DNA of 64,000 nt from Rahnella variigena (GCF_003610915.1 NZ_NSDJ01000001.1:2108001-2172000), one strand, 5' to 3'; positions 38,833 to 48,759 are shown, counted from the first letter of the stretch. Numbers and translations: made by a program. The notes: generated by a model from the sequence alone, not told the origin.

Positions 38833-38930
38833 TAATACCCGTCGCGCCGGAAAAAATCCGGTGCGATGTAAGTCGATTTATTTAAGAAACTGATTCGACA
38901 TGTTGGCCGCCTTCGGGTGGCCTTTTTTAT
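38833..38930 (+). ncRNA. Structured sucD 3' UTR, position of the SdhX/RybD small RNA
   Basis: Two hairpins follow the sucD stop: CGCGCCGGA...TCCGGTGCG at about 38842-38866, and the terminator. In E. coli and Salmonella an RNase E-processed Hfq-dependent small RNA, SdhX (RybD), is released from exactly this place. I recognise it by position and structure only; I have not aligned the sequence. Confidence 0.35.
38904..38930 (+). terminator. Rho-independent terminator of the sdh-suc operon
   Basis: GGCCGCC pairs with GGTGGCC (one G-T pair) around a TTCG loop, followed by TTTTTTATTTT. Confidence 0.88.
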
Positions 38931-39069
38931 TTTAAGCGAAATATTTAACATTCGCTGAATTGAGCTATATTTATTAACACAGCACGATAGGTTCATTGGA
39001 AATAAAAGGTTAATAATTAGGTTTCAACAGGTAGCAAAATAGATATTAATGACAACCATATAAGCACAA

Positions 39070-39079
39070 TTAATTAACA
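39070..39079 (-). promoter_or_regulatory. Candidate ArcA box upstream of cydAB
   Basis: The minus strand reads TGTTAATTAA, an exact match to the classical ArcA-P consensus WGTTAATTAW. A near match TGTTAATCAT lies at 39111-39120. In E. coli cydAB is activated by ArcA from an extended upstream region. Confidence 0.45.
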
Positions 39080-39530
39080 TTAAGTCCACCCTTAAAGCCC
39101 AATGAAACCAATGATTAACATCCTGAAATATTTTTTCAGAAATTGATGTGGGTAATATAGAAATAAACAAGGAGATAGGCTTAAATTGCGGCAGATCAAT
39201 TACAGCGATTTTCACTGTTTTGTTCTTAAATTGACCTGTACACGGAAATCCGCTTTGGGTCACTAAAAAACCTATTTAATGTGTGGGATTACTGGCGTAA
39301 CATATTGGTCCTGTAACATCAGTTTTTTGTATGTTTACTTTTCCCCGTGATTTCGCCTGCTCATCAGCCTCTTAGAGGCTTACTGACCGTGCGTTTTCCG
39401 GGTTCAGAGTGCCTGCCGCGGGCATTTCTGTTCTACACACATTTGAATATTGGTAGTCAAGAGGCGTTCCGGCAACCGGTTCGTCAAAGATCGCAATTTG
39501 GGGTCTTCCTCCGAGGAGCAAGGGGTCAAG

Positions 39531-41099
39531 ATGTTTGATATCGTTGAACTGTCGCGTTTACAGTTTGCTTTAACAGCCATGTACCATTTCCTATTTGTCC
39601 CATTAACGCTGGGTATGGCGTTTTTACTGGCAATTATGGAAACGGTTTATGTGCTTTCCGGCAAACAAATCTATAAAGATATGACCAAATTCTGGGGCAA
39701 ACTCTTTGCAATTAACTTTGCACTGGGCGTTGCAACCGGTTTAACCATGGAATTCCAGTTCGGTACTAACTGGTCATATTTCTCACATTACGTCGGTGAT
39801 ATCTTCGGTGCGCCTCTGGCGATCGAAGGTTTGATGGCGTTCTTCCTGGAATCCACTTTAGTCGGCCTGTTCTTCTTCGGTTGGGATCGTCTCTCTAAAG
39901 TTCAACACATGACAGTGACCTGGTTTGTGGCGCTTGGCTCAAACTTGTCCGCCTTGTGGATCCTGGTGGCGAACGGCTGGATGCAAAACCCGATTGCTTC
40001 CACCTTCAACTACGAAACCATGCGTATGGAAATGGTCAGCTTCTCTGAGCTGGTCCTGAACCCGGTTGCGCAGGTTAAATTCGTTCACACCGTAGCGTCT
40101 GGTTATGTGACTGGCGCGATGTTCATTCTGGCTATCAGCTCTTACTACCTGCTTAAAGGTCGTGACGTCGGTTTCGCGAAACGCTCATTTGCGATTGCTG
40201 CAAGCTTTGGTCTGGCTGCCGTACTTTCCGTTATCGTGCTGGGTGATGAATCCGGTTATGAAATGGGTGACGTGCAGAAAACCAAACTGGCAGCTATCGA
40301 AGCAGAGTGGGACACCCAACCTGCACCGGCCAGCTTCACGCTGTTTGGTATGCCTAACCAGGACAAAATGGAGAACGAATATTCTATTCAGATCCCATAT
40401 CTGCTCGGCCTGATTGCCACGCGTTCTGTTGATACGCCGGTCACCGGTCTGAAAGACCTGATGGCGCAACACGAAGTGCGTATCCGCAATGGTATGAAAG
40501 CCTACACCCTGCTGGAAGAACTGCGTTCGGGCAACACTGACCCGAAAGTACGCAGCGATTTTGAAAATGCTAAGCAGGATCTGGGCTACGGTATGTTGCT
40601 GAAACGCTATACCGACAACCCGGCGGGTGCGACTGACGCACAAATTCAGAAAGCGACCAAAGATTCTATTCCGCGCGTTCTGCCGCTGTACTTCGCATTC
40701 CGTATCATGGTTGCCTGCGGCATCCTGATGTTCGTGCTGATTGCGCTGTCCTTCTATACCGTATTGCGCGGCAAGATTGGTCAGAAACGCTGGTTACACC
40801 GCGCGGTATTCATCGGCCTGCCATTGCCGTGGATTGCTGTCGAAGCGGGCTGGTTCGTGGCCGAATATGGCCGTCAGCCTTGGGCGATTGGTGAGGTGTT
40901 ACCGACTGCGGTTGCGCACTCTTCACTGACTGTGGGTGATGTACTCTCCTCGATGATCCTCATCTGTGGCCTGTACACCCTGTTCCTGATCGCTGAAATG
41001 TTCCTGATGTTCAAATATGCGCGCCTGGGCCCAAGCAGCCTGAAAACTGGCCGTTATCATTATGAACAAACTTCAGCGCCACTTGAGCAAGCTCGGTAA
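39531..41099 (+). CDS. cydA: Cytochrome bd-I ubiquinol oxidase subunit I
   Basis: CydA (522 residues, as E. coli) holds haems b558, b595 and d of the high-affinity oxygen reductase. His19 (ALTAMYHF) ligates a high-spin haem, GWDRLSK... and the Q-loop with [10 protein letters not shown] lie between helices, and [13 protein letters not shown] is the GRQPW haem d motif. I chose the ATG at 39531 since it aligns with E. coli and follows AAGGGG; the frame is open 27 codons further upstream. Confidence 0.98.
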   Translation: MFDIVELSRLQFALTAMYHFLFVPLTLGMAFLLAIMETVYVLSGKQIYKDMTKFWGKLFAINFALGVATGLTMEFQFGTNWSYFSHYVGDIFGAPLAIEGLMAFFLESTLVGLFFFGWDRLSKVQHMTVTWFVALGSNLSALWILVANGWMQNPIASTFNYETMRMEMVSFSELVLNPVAQVKFVHTVASGYVTGAMFILAISSYYLLKGRDVGFAKRSFAIAASFGLAAVLSVIVLGDESGYEMGDVQKTKLAAIEAEWDTQPAPASFTLFGMPNQDKMENEYSIQIPYLLGLIATRSVDTPVTGLKDLMAQHEVRIRNGMKAYTLLEELRSGNTDPKVRSDFENAKQDLGYGMLLKRYTDNPAGATDAQIQKATKDSIPRVLPLYFAFRIMVACGILMFVLIALSFYTVLRGKIGQKRWLHRAVFIGLPLPWIAVEAGWFVAEYGRQPWAIGEVLPTAVAHSSLTVGDVLSSMILICGLYTLFLIAEMFLMFKYARLGPSSLKTGRYHYEQTSAPLEQAR

Positions 41100-41113
41100 T
41101 AGGGAGTCCACTT

Positions 41114-42253
41114 ATGTTTGATTATGAAGTTTTACGGTTCATCTGGTGGGTGCTGATTGGCGTGCTGTTTATCGGCTTCGCAGTCACCGATGGATTTGAT
41201 ATGGGCGTGGGCATTCTGGTGCGCATTATCGGTAAAACCGATACTGACCGCCGCGTGATGATCAACGCCATCGCCCCGCACTGGGACGGTAACCAGGTCT
41301 GGCTGATCACCGCCGGTGGTGCATTGTTTGCAGCATGGCCGATGGTTTACGCCGCGGCATTCTCCGGCTTCTACGCCGCGATGGTGCTGGTGCTGTGCGC
41401 CTTGTTCTTCCGTCCGCTGGGCTTTGACTATCGTTCAAAACTCGAGAGCCCGCGCTGGCGTGGCATGTGGGACTGGGGCATCTTTATCGGCAGCTTCGTC
41501 CCTGCACTGGTGTTCGGTGTGGCGTTCGGTAACCTGCTGCTGGGTGTTCCGTTCCATATCGACAGCGACCTGCGTCTGTTCTACACCGGTAACCTGTTTG
41601 GCCTGCTGAACCCGTACGGCATTCTGGCCGGTCTGGTCAGCCTGACCATGCTTATCACGCAAGGTGCCACCTATCTGCAAATGCGTACTGTGGGTGAACT
41701 GCACCTGCGTACCCGCACCGCGTCGCAGATTTCTGCACTGGTGATGATGGTGTGCTTCCTGCTGGCAGGTATCTGGTTAGTGAAAGGGATTGATGGCTTC
41801 ACCGTGACGTCTGTTATGGATCACGCCGGCCCGTCAAACCCGCTGCGCAAAACGGTGTCTCATGAAGCCGGTGCATGGCTGGCTAACTTCAACAAGACTC
41901 CGGGTCTGTGGGCGATCCCTGCACTGGGTGTGATTCTGCCGCTGCTGACCATTTTGTTCTCACGCATGAACAAAGCGGCGCTGGCATTCATCAGTAACTC
42001 ACTGACTATCGCCTGTGTGATCCTGACTGCGGGTATCACTATGTTCCCGTTCGTGATGCCGTCAATCACTGAGCCGAACGCCAGCCTGACCATGTGGGAT
42101 GCGACATCCACCTTGCTGACGCTCAGAGTGATGACCGTTGTTGCCTGTATCTTTGTACCAATCATCCTGATTTACACCTCATGGGCGTATTACAAGATGT
42201 TCGGTCGCCTCGATAAACACTACATCGAGAACAACAAGCATTCGTTGTATTAA
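41114..42253 (+). CDS. cydB: Cytochrome bd-I ubiquinol oxidase subunit II
   Basis: CydB (379 residues, as E. coli) is the structural partner of CydA, with about nine membrane helices and bound quinone. FAVTDGFDMGVGIL and PHWDGNQVWLITAGGALFAAWP are the family signatures. It follows cydA by 14 nt; AAGGAG at the end serves cydX. Confidence 0.98.
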   Translation: MFDYEVLRFIWWVLIGVLFIGFAVTDGFDMGVGILVRIIGKTDTDRRVMINAIAPHWDGNQVWLITAGGALFAAWPMVYAAAFSGFYAAMVLVLCALFFRPLGFDYRSKLESPRWRGMWDWGIFIGSFVPALVFGVAFGNLLLGVPFHIDSDLRLFYTGNLFGLLNPYGILAGLVSLTMLITQGATYLQMRTVGELHLRTRTASQISALVMMVCFLLAGIWLVKGIDGFTVTSVMDHAGPSNPLRKTVSHEAGAWLANFNKTPGLWAIPALGVILPLLTILFSRMNKAALAFISNSLTIACVILTAGITMFPFVMPSITEPNASLTMWDATSTLLTLRVMTVVACIFVPIILIYTSWAYYKMFGRLDKHYIENNKHSLY

Positions 42254-42263
42254 GGAGAACACC

Positions 42264-42377
42264 ATGTGGTATTTTGCCTGGATCCTCGGCACCTTACTGG
42301 CTTGCTCATTCGGTATCATTACCGCGCTGGCGTTTGAACACAGCGAAGCCAATAAAGCGGCTAAAGAAGAGAAGTAA
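42264..42377 (+). CDS. cydX: CydX, small accessory subunit of cytochrome bd-I
   Basis: A 37-residue protein (MWYFAWILGTLLACSFGIIT then ALAFEHSEANKAAKEEK) has the same length as E. coli CydX (YbgT). Its single membrane helix stabilises the haems of CydAB. AAGGAGAACACC precedes the ATG, 10 nt after cydB. Confidence 0.97.
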   Translation: MWYFAWILGTLLACSFGIITALAFEHSEANKAAKEEK

Positions 42378-42379
42378 TA

Positions 42380-42673
42380 ATGAGTGTGATCGTGGATAAA
42401 CTCTACGCCATCACAGACAAGGGCCCCTTGCGGGCCCTTTCGCTTGTGATGTCACTGGTGCTTGCCGGATGCGTATTCTGGAAACCGGGCCTGTTTGCCT
42501 CGTCAACCAGTCAGCTGGAAGTCTGGCACGGCATCATCCTGATATGGGCAGTCTGTGCAGGTGTGATCCACGGCCTTGGCTTTCGTCCGCATAAATCGGT
42601 ATGGAAGGCATTCTTCTCTCCGATACTTGCCATGATTGCGCTGGCCGCAGGACTTTTTTACTTTTTCAGCTGA
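42380..42673 (+). CDS. ybgE: YbgE, cyd-operon membrane protein
   Basis: YbgE (97 residues, as E. coli) has three predicted membrane helices, with the conserved KGPLRALSLVMSL and HGLGFRPHKSVWKAFFSP. It follows cydX by 2 nt, so it belongs to the cydABX transcript. Its role in cytochrome bd biogenesis is assumed from context. Confidence 0.93.
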   Translation: MSVIVDKLYAITDKGPLRALSLVMSLVLAGCVFWKPGLFASSTSQLEVWHGIILIWAVCAGVIHGLGFRPHKSVWKAFFSPILAMIALAAGLFYFFS

Positions 42674-42822
42674 TTCTTTGCTGAAATAAAAGACAAATTT
42701 ACAGTAATCGTCCTATGGGCCGTTCTGGCCCATAATTATTTTCGTTCCAGCAATGCAACCCATTCCCAACCCCAACTCACTTGAGTATAGTAGTGCCGTC
42801 AAATTGCATTACGGGATGTAGA

Positions 42823-43227
42823 GTGAGTAATTCGTTGTTCCGATGGCCGGTTCGTGTCTACTTTGAAGACACAGACGCGGGAGGTGTGGTCTACCACGCC
42901 CGATACGTCGCCTTTTATGAAAGGGCTCGCACAGAGATGTTGCGCCAACGCAATTTTCACCAGCAACAACTGCTGGGAGAACATGTCGCTTTTGCTGTCC
43001 GCCGCATGACGGTCGAATACTTTGCACCAGCTCGCCTAGATGACCTGCTGGATGTTCAGAGTGAGATTACGTCCATTCGCGGAGCTTCTCTTACTTTTGC
43101 ACAACGAATTCTTGATTCGCATGGAAACCTTCTGAGTTCTGCAGAAGTGTTGATTGCGTGCATTGATCCACACCAAATGAAGCCACGTGCGCTTCCTAAG
43201 TCTATTGTCGCGGAGTTTAAGCAGTGA
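42823..43227 (+). CDS. ybgC: YbgC, acyl-CoA thioesterase of the Tol-Pal cluster
   Basis: YbgC (134 residues, as E. coli) is a hotdog-fold thioesterase. The signature [21 protein letters not shown] contains the catalytic Asp near residue 18. The GTG at 42823 gives exactly the E. coli length; an in-frame GTG/ATG 14 codons upstream lacks that support. It overlaps tolQ by 4 nt. In E. coli it has been linked to phospholipid metabolism. Confidence 0.95.
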   Translation: MSNSLFRWPVRVYFEDTDAGGVVYHARYVAFYERARTEMLRQRNFHQQQLLGEHVAFAVRRMTVEYFAPARLDDLLDVQSEITSIRGASLTFAQRILDSHGNLLSSAEVLIACIDPHQMKPRALPKSIVAEFKQ

Positions 43228-43913
43228 CTGACATGAACATGCTTGATTTATTTTTAAAGGCCAGCATCCTGGTTAAGCTGATTATGCTTATCCTGGTGTG
43301 CTTCTCTGTCGCGTCCTGGGCGATCATCATTCAACGCACAAAAGTGCTGAATGCCGCCACCCGTGAGGCAGAAGCATTTGAAGATAAATTCTGGTCCGGT
43401 ATTGAGCTTTCCCGTTTGTATCAGGAAAGCCAGGGCCGTCGCGAAACCCTGAGCGGGGCAGAGCAAATCTTCCATTCCGGTTTTAAAGAGTTTGCGCGTC
43501 TTCATCGTGCCAACAGCCATGCGCCTGAGTCGGTGATTGAAGGCTCTTCACGTGCCATGCGTATTTCCTTTAACCGTGAACTCGAATCTCTTGAAATGCA
43601 CATTCCTTTCCTGGGTACCGTCGGTTCCATCAGCCCGTATATCGGCCTGTTTGGTACGGTCTGGGGGATCATGCACGCCTTTATCGGCTTAGGTTCTGTA
43701 AAACAAGCCACCCTGCAAATGGTTGCACCGGGTATCGCAGAAGCACTGATCGCCACCGCGATTGGTTTGTTTGCTGCTATCCCTGCGGTTATGGCGTATA
43801 ACCGCCTGAACCAGCGTGTAAATAAGCTTGAGCAAAACTACGATAACTTCATGGAAGAATTTACGGCCATCCTGCACCGTCAGGCTTTCTCTCGCGAAAC
43901 CAGCAGTAACTAA
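43224..43913 (+). CDS. tolQ: TolQ, proton-channel subunit of the Tol-Pal system
   Basis: TolQ (229 residues; E. coli 230) forms with TolR the proton-driven motor that energises TolA for outer-membrane constriction at division. Three membrane helices (about 18-38, 135-160, 170-195) and the conserved [23 protein letters not shown] and [17 protein letters not shown] regions are present. The GTG start overlaps ybgC by 4 nt. Confidence 0.98.
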   Translation: MTDMNMLDLFLKASILVKLIMLILVCFSVASWAIIIQRTKVLNAATREAEAFEDKFWSGIELSRLYQESQGRRETLSGAEQIFHSGFKEFARLHRANSHAPESVIEGSSRAMRISFNRELESLEMHIPFLGTVGSISPYIGLFGTVWGIMHAFIGLGSVKQATLQMVAPGIAEALIATAIGLFAAIPAVMAYNRLNQRVNKLEQNYDNFMEEFTAILHRQAFSRETSSN

Positions 43914-43924
43914 AGGGGGAGAGT

Positions 43925-44356
43925 ATGGCTCGTTCACGAGGTCGTCGTAACCGTCGCGAAGGTAAGTCGGAGATCAACATTGTTCCGCTGCTGGACGTAC
44001 TGCTGGTTCTGTTACTGATTTTTATGGCAACAGCTCCCATCATTACCCAAAGCGTGGAAGTGGATCTGCCAGACGCGACGGATTCCAAAACGGTATCCAG
44101 CGATGATAACCCGCCAGTGATTGTCGAAGTCTCAGGCGTGGGTCAGTACACCATAGTGGTGGATCATCAGCGTATGGAACAATTGCCTGAACAGCAGGTT
44201 ATCGCGGAAGCGACCAGCCGTATTCAGGCCAATCCGAAGACGGTATTTCTGATCGGCGGCGCTAAAGATGTGCCTTATGATGAAATCATTAAGGCGCTGA
44301 ATATGCTGCATCAGGCTGGCGTGAAGTCTGTCGGATTGATGACACAACCTATCTGA
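43925..44356 (+). CDS. tolR: TolR, Tol-Pal motor subunit
   Basis: TolR (143 residues; E. coli 142) has one membrane helix with the essential aspartate in INIVPLLDVLLVLLLIFM (about residue 23) and a periplasmic peptidoglycan-binding domain. AAGGGGGAG precedes the ATG. A gap of 113 nt to tolA carries a terminator-like dyad. Confidence 0.98.
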   Translation: MARSRGRRNRREGKSEINIVPLLDVLLVLLLIFMATAPIITQSVEVDLPDATDSKTVSSDDNPPVIVEVSGVGQYTIVVDHQRMEQLPEQQVIAEATSRIQANPKTVFLIGGAKDVPYDEIIKALNMLHQAGVKSVGLMTQPI

Positions 44357-44383
44357 GGATAGGTAATTTGTAACACTTATTTG

Positions 44384-44444
44384 AAACCCGGCATTCTCTG
44401 GCTTGTTAAAAGTATGACAGGCAATACAGGAAACCGGGTTTTTA
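44384..44444 (+). other. Terminator-like dyad between tolR and tolA
   Basis: AAACCCGG (44384-44391) and CCGGGTTT (44434-44441) can pair across a 42-nt loop and are followed by more T. It could attenuate transcription into tolA; the long loop makes this uncertain. Confidence 0.35.
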
Positions 44445-44469
44445 GTAATCCTGTCTTGGGAAATCTATT

Positions 44470-45702
44470 TTGGTAAAGGCAACTGCAACTGAACAAAACG
44501 ATAAGCTCAAACGCGCCGTTATTGTTTCGGTCGTTCTGCATATCATCATTATAGGCCTGCTGATTTTGGGATCGCTGGACGAAGATACCAGCATGAGTGG
44601 GGGCGGTGGCGGCAGCGATATCTCTGCCGTAATGGTTGATCCCAGTGCCGTGGTCGATCAGTACAACCGTCAGCAACAGCAACAGGCTGATTCCCAACGC
44701 GCTGCTGCAGCGCGTCAGAAAAAATCAGAACAACAGGCTGAAGAGCTTCAGCAGAAACAGGCCGCCGAACAACAGCGCCTGAAAGAACTTGAAAAAGAGC
44801 GTCTGCAAGCGCAGCAGGATGCGAAGCAGCAGGCTCAGGAACAGGCTCAGCAGCAAAAACAAGCTGAGCAAGCCGCTGAACAGGCGAAAGAACAACAGAA
44901 GCAGGCTGAAGCTGCCGCTGCACAGGCGAAAGCCGAAGCAGCAAAAGCGGCGGCACAGGCCAAAGCGGATGCTGCGAAAGAAGCGGCTAAAGCCCAAGCA
45001 GACGCACAGAAAAAAGCTGCTGCGGATGCTCAGAAAAAAGCAGAGGCCGAAGCAACCGCCGCTGCTGCCGCTGCGAAGAAACAAGCAGAAGCTGACGCGA
45101 AGAAAGAAGCGGCTGCAGAAGCGAAGAAACAAGCTGCTGCAGAAGCTAAAGCGCAGGCCGCTGCAGATGCAAAAGCCCAGGCTGAAGCGGATGCGAAAGC
45201 GGCTGCTGATGCCAAAGCCGCTGCTGCCGCTGAGAAAAAAGCAGAAGCTGCAGCTGCAGCGAAGAAAGCCGCAGCCGATAAAAAAGCTGCCGCTGCCGCC
45301 GCTGCGAAAGAAGCAGCTGATGCGAATAACTTATTTGATGGTCTTGCTGACTCCAAAAATGCACCAAAAGGCGCAACAGGTGGCGGCGCTTCTGCTCCGG
45401 CAGGGAAGGGGACTCAGAAAAAGGCAGGCGCATCAGGTGCCGATATTGCTAACTATGGCAGCCAGATTAAGGCAGCTATCGAGAGCAGATTCTATGACGC
45501 GTCATCGTATGCGGGTAAAACTTGTTCGTTGCGCGTTAAAATGAACCCGGATGGCTCGCTTATCAGCGTGTCGGCGGAAGGTGGGGATCCTGCACTTTGT
45601 CAGGCAGCGCTTGCCGCAGCCCGACAGGCGAAGTTCCCGAAACCACCTTCTGAAGCAGTCTATGAAGTCTTTAAAAATGCTCCGATAGATTTTAAACCGT
45701 AG
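44470..45702 (+). CDS. tolA: TolA, periplasm-spanning Tol-Pal coupling protein
   Basis: TolA (410 residues; E. coli 421) anchors in the inner membrane (helix about 15-35) and reaches TolB/Pal in the outer membrane. Domain II (about 60-290) is a long Ala/Lys/Gln/Glu-rich helix; its first part is Gln-rich and the rest (AEAKKQAAAEAK-type repeats) is Ala-rich, with internal sequence repetition. Domain III (about 320-410) has the disulfide pair in KTCSLRVKMNPDG...DPALCQAAL. The start is a TTG, with only a weak SD; E. coli also uses a non-ATG start. Confidence 0.95.
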   Translation: MVKATATEQNDKLKRAVIVSVVLHIIIIGLLILGSLDEDTSMSGGGGGSDISAVMVDPSAVVDQYNRQQQQQADSQRAAAARQKKSEQQAEELQQKQAAEQQRLKELEKERLQAQQDAKQQAQEQAQQQKQAEQAAEQAKEQQKQAEAAAAQAKAEAAKAAAQAKADAAKEAAKAQADAQKKAAADAQKKAEAEATAAAAAAKKQAEADAKKEAAAEAKKQAAAEAKAQAAADAKAQAEADAKAAADAKAAAAAEKKAEAAAAAKKAAADKKAAAAAAAKEAADANNLFDGLADSKNAPKGATGGGASAPAGKGTQKKAGASGADIANYGSQIKAAIESRFYDASSYAGKTCSLRVKMNPDGSLISVSAEGGDPALCQAALAAARQAKFPKPPSEAVYEVFKNAPIDFKP

Positions 45703-45832
45703 AAAGACGAAAATAATTTCTTTTCAGAATTTTACGATAGATTGCAGGGTGTAATTCTAGTTTTGTATGCGTTGGTTTGTTAAAATTCTGCTAAATTATC
45801 GCGGGCAGATACGTCCAGATAAGGGAGATACA

Positions 45833-47125
45833 ATGAAGCAGGCATTTCGAGTAGCGTTCGGCCTTTTGATGATGTGGGCATCTGTGGTTCATGCAGAAGT
45901 TCGCATTGAAATTACCCAAGGGGTAGATACAGCTCGCCCGATTGGCGTTGTGCCATTCAAATGGGCTGGCCCGGGTACACCACCTGAAGATGTGGGTGGT
46001 ATCGTTGCAGCTGACTTACGTAACAGCGGCAAGTTCAATCCTATTGATGCATCACGTATGCCACAACAGCCGACCTCTGCCGCAGAAGTAACTCCTGCTG
46101 CATGGACTGCGCTGGGCATTGATGCGGTTGTTATCGGTCAGGTTCAGCCTGCAGCCGATGGCAGCTACGTGGTGTCTTACCAGCTGGTTGATACCTCTGG
46201 CGCACCAGGTACCGTGCTGGCACAAAACCAGTACAAAGTGACCAAACAGTGGTTACGTTATTCCGCCCATACCGCCAGTGACGAAGTTTTCGAAAAGCTG
46301 ACCGGTGTGAAAGGCGCATTCCGTACCCGTATCGCTTATATCGTGCAGACCAACGGCGGTAAATTCCCGTATGAACTGCGCGTAGCGGATTATGACGGTT
46401 ACAACCAGTTCGTGGTTCACCGTTCACCAGAGCCACTGATGTCTCCGGCCTGGTCGCCGGATGGCAGCAAACTGGCGTACGTCACGTTTGAAAGCGGTCG
46501 TTCAGCACTGGTTGTTCAGACTCTGGCTAATGGCGCGATCAAACAGATTGCTTCATTCCCGCGTCACAACGGTGCACCGGCGTTCTCACCTGATGGCAGC
46601 AAACTGGCTTTCGCTCTGTCTAAAGACGGCAGCCTGAACCTGTATGTAATGAATCTGTCTTCTGGTCAGATTAGTCAGGTGACCAACGGACGCAGCAACA
46701 ACACTGAACCAACCTGGTTCCCGGACAGCCAGAATCTGGCGTTCACATCGGATCAGGGTGGTCGTCCGCAAGTTTATAAAGTCAATATTAATGGCGGTGC
46801 GCCTCAGCGTCTGACCTGGGAAGGCTCGCAGAACCAGGACTCTGACGTAAGTGCAGATGGTAAGTTCCTGGTGATGGTGAGCAGCGCCAGCGGTACACAG
46901 CACATCGCTAAACAAGATCTGGCAACGGGAGCCGTTCAAACATTGACGGACACGTTCCTGGATGAAACGCCTAGCCTCGCACCAAACGGCACCATGGTAA
47001 TTTACAGCTCTTCACAGGGCCTGGGTTCCGTATTGCAGTTGGTATCGACTGATGGGCGCTTCAAAGCGCGTCTTCCGGCAACTGATGGACAGGTCAAATT
47101 CCCTGCCTGGTCGCCGTATCTGTAA
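45833..47125 (+). CDS. tolB: TolB, periplasmic beta-propeller of the Tol-Pal system
   Basis: TolB (430 residues, as E. coli) has a signal peptide ([21 protein letters not shown]) and a mature N terminus [21 protein letters not shown] that includes the TolB box. A six-bladed propeller with [14 protein letters not shown] and [16 protein letters not shown] blade motifs follows. It shuttles between Pal and TolA. I used the ATG at 45833 because AAGGGAGA precedes it; the frame extends upstream. Confidence 0.98.
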   Translation: MKQAFRVAFGLLMMWASVVHAEVRIEITQGVDTARPIGVVPFKWAGPGTPPEDVGGIVAADLRNSGKFNPIDASRMPQQPTSAAEVTPAAWTALGIDAVVIGQVQPAADGSYVVSYQLVDTSGAPGTVLAQNQYKVTKQWLRYSAHTASDEVFEKLTGVKGAFRTRIAYIVQTNGGKFPYELRVADYDGYNQFVVHRSPEPLMSPAWSPDGSKLAYVTFESGRSALVVQTLANGAIKQIASFPRHNGAPAFSPDGSKLAFALSKDGSLNLYVMNLSSGQISQVTNGRSNNTEPTWFPDSQNLAFTSDQGGRPQVYKVNINGGAPQRLTWEGSQNQDSDVSADGKFLVMVSSASGTQHIAKQDLATGAVQTLTDTFLDETPSLAPNGTMVIYSSSQGLGSVLQLVSTDGRFKARLPATDGQVKFPAWSPYL

Positions 47126-47172
47126 TGCATAGAAAACTATGTATGGCAAAAAATTATAAAAGGATCGAATAG

Positions 47173-47685
47173 ATGCAACTGAATAAAGTGCTGAAAGGGC
47201 TGATGCTGGCGTTGCCTGTACTGGCTGTAGCTGCTTGTAGTTCTCACAAGAACGCAGACAACGACCAATCTAATGGTATGGGTCTGAACTCTGGCGCAGG
47301 CACTGAAAACGCAAACATGTCTTCAGAAGAGCAAGCTCGTCTGCAGATGCAAGAACTGCAGAAAAACAACATCGTTTACTTTGGCCTGGACAAATACGAT
47401 GTGTCTTCTGAATTCGCTCAGATGTTAGACGCGCACGCAGCATTCCTGCGTAGCAACCCGTCTTACAAAGTGACTGTAGAAGGTCATGCTGACGAACGTG
47501 GTACGCCAGAGTACAACATCGCCCTGGGCGAACGTCGTGCTACTGCTGTTAAAATGTACCTGCAAGGCAAAGGCGTTTCTGCTGACCAAATCTCTATCGT
47601 TTCTTACGGTAAAGAAAAACCAGCTGTACTGGGTCATGACGAAGCGGCATACGCTAAAAACCGTCGTGCAGTACTGGTATACTAA
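47173..47685 (+). CDS. pal: Pal, peptidoglycan-associated lipoprotein
   Basis: Pal (170 residues; E. coli 173) is lipidated at Cys22 (lipobox LAVAAC) and held in the outer membrane, binding peptidoglycan through its OmpA-like domain ([13 protein letters not shown] ... [22 protein letters not shown]). It is the outer-membrane end of the Tol-Pal trans-envelope complex. An SD AAAAGGA precedes the ATG. Confidence 0.98.
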   Translation: MQLNKVLKGLMLALPVLAVAACSSHKNADNDQSNGMGLNSGAGTENANMSSEEQARLQMQELQKNNIVYFGLDKYDVSSEFAQMLDAHAAFLRSNPSYKVTVEGHADERGTPEYNIALGERRATAVKMYLQGKGVSADQISIVSYGKEKPAVLGHDEAAYAKNRRAVLVY

Positions 47686-47694
47686 GAGAATAGT

Positions 47695-48486
47695 ATGAGC
47701 AGTAACTTCAGAACTCACTTGTTGAGTCTGTCGTTACTGGTTGGCGTAGCGGTCCCATGGGCCGCTACTGCCCAAGCGCCAATCAGTAATGTCGGCTCAG
47801 GCTCGATTGAAGATCGGGTCACCTCTCTGGAGCGTATTTCTAACGCTCACAGCCAGCTATTAACTCAACTCCAGCAACAACTTTCTGATACCCAACGTGA
47901 TATGGATACTCTTCGTGGTCAAATCCAGGAGAACCAGTATCAGTTGAGTCAGCTTGGTGATCGCCAGAAGCAAATTTTTAATCAACTGGACAGCTTAAGC
48001 CAGGGCAATGCAGGAGCCGCCAGTACGGGCGCTGCAGCAGCCACAGGTGACACAGCCGGTTCTGCTGCCGCAACGCCGGACGCGGGTGCTGCACAAGCGC
48101 CTGCAAGCACCGGTGACGTGAACAGCGATTACAATGCTGCGGTTTCACTGGCGCTGGAAAAGAAACAGTATGATGAGGCGATTGCTGCCTTTCAGAGTTT
48201 CGTAAAAAAATATCCTGATTCAACTTATCAGCCTAATGCCAACTACTGGTTAGGACAGTTGTATTACAACAAAGGTAAAAAAGACGACGCTGCGTATTAT
48301 TTTGCAGTTGTGGTCAAAAATTACCCTAAGTCTCCAAAAAGTTCTGACGCGATGTTTAAGGTTGGGGTGATCATGCAGGAGAAAGGTCAGGCTGATAAAG
48401 CCAAAGCCGTCTTCACGCAGGTTGTAAAACAGTACCCAAATACCGATGCGGCAAAACAAGCTCAAAAACGTTTATCTGCAAAGTAG
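47695..48486 (+). CDS. cpoB: CpoB, coordinator of peptidoglycan synthesis and outer-membrane constriction
   Basis: CpoB (YbgF; 263 residues, as E. coli) is a periplasmic TPR protein linking PBP1B with Tol. A signal peptide (up to WAATAQA) is followed by a coiled-coil trimerisation region (about 40-100), an Ala/Gly-rich linker and three TPR units (YNAAVSLALEKKQYDEAIAAF, YWLGQLYYNKGKKDDAAYYF, and the last). It follows pal by 9 nt. Confidence 0.97.
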   Translation: MSSNFRTHLLSLSLLVGVAVPWAATAQAPISNVGSGSIEDRVTSLERISNAHSQLLTQLQQQLSDTQRDMDTLRGQIQENQYQLSQLGDRQKQIFNQLDSLSQGNAGAASTGAAAATGDTAGSAAATPDAGAAQAPASTGDVNSDYNAAVSLALEKKQYDEAIAAFQSFVKKYPDSTYQPNANYWLGQLYYNKGKKDDAAYYFAVVVKNYPKSPKSSDAMFKVGVIMQEKGQADKAKAVFTQVVKQYPNTDAAKQAQKRLSAK

Positions 48487-48581
48487 TTCCTCATTCAGGT
48501 CTGGAAAATGTACATATCGTGCATTTTCTGGGCTTGAGTGTGTGAAACGCCATCAGTTAGCACTCTTTCTGAAAATTAAAG

Positions 48582-48610
48582 TTGCACTGAAAAGTTAAAT
48601 AAGTAATATA
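48582..48610 (+). promoter_or_regulatory. Promoter of the tRNA-Lys cluster
   Basis: TTGCAC and TAATAT (or AATATA one base on) are separated by 16-17 bp, followed by a GC-rich discriminator GCCGCC, as in stringently controlled stable-RNA promoters. The first tRNA begins about 75 bp downstream. Confidence 0.6.
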
Positions 48611-48683
48611 TGCCGCCGTTGCCCAGACAACTCCAAACGGCTAACGCTGTCAGAGATTTAGGCAATATGCAGTAGGTTTAGAA

Positions 48684-48759
48684 GGGCCGTTAGCTCAGTT
48701 GGTAGAGCAGTTGACTTTTAATCAATTGGTCGCTGGTTCGAATCCAGCACGGCCCACCA
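48684..48759 (+). tRNA. lysT: tRNA-Lys (anticodon UUU), copy 1
   Basis: The 76-nt cloverleaf has the acceptor stem GGGCCGT/ACGGCCC, D-arm TAGCTCAGTTGGTAGAGC, anticodon loop CTTTTAA, T-arm GTTCGAATCC and an encoded CCA. All three copies are identical. Confidence 0.97.

Larger units (their letters stand above)
38832..39530. other. sucD-cydA intergenic region
   Basis: These 699 bp contain the structured sucD 3' UTR with its terminator, then an AT-rich stretch with several TTAACA hexamers (38945, 38974, 39074, 39115) and an exact ArcA-box match at 39070-39079, then the cydA leader. E. coli carries mngR-mngAB in this place; nothing of it is visible. A short minus-strand frame at 39024-39263 resembles no known protein. 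Confidence 0.65.

Noticed and set aside
39024..39263. Minus-strand frame of 79 codons between sucD and cydA
   Set aside because: It has no recognisable relatives, no good ribosome-binding site and lies in A+T-rich regulatory DNA; I see no support for a gene.
44720..45330. Several long alternative frames in the tolA repeat region
   Set aside because: The low-complexity Ala/Lys/Gln codons leave all frames open; only the TolA frame has recognisable end domains.
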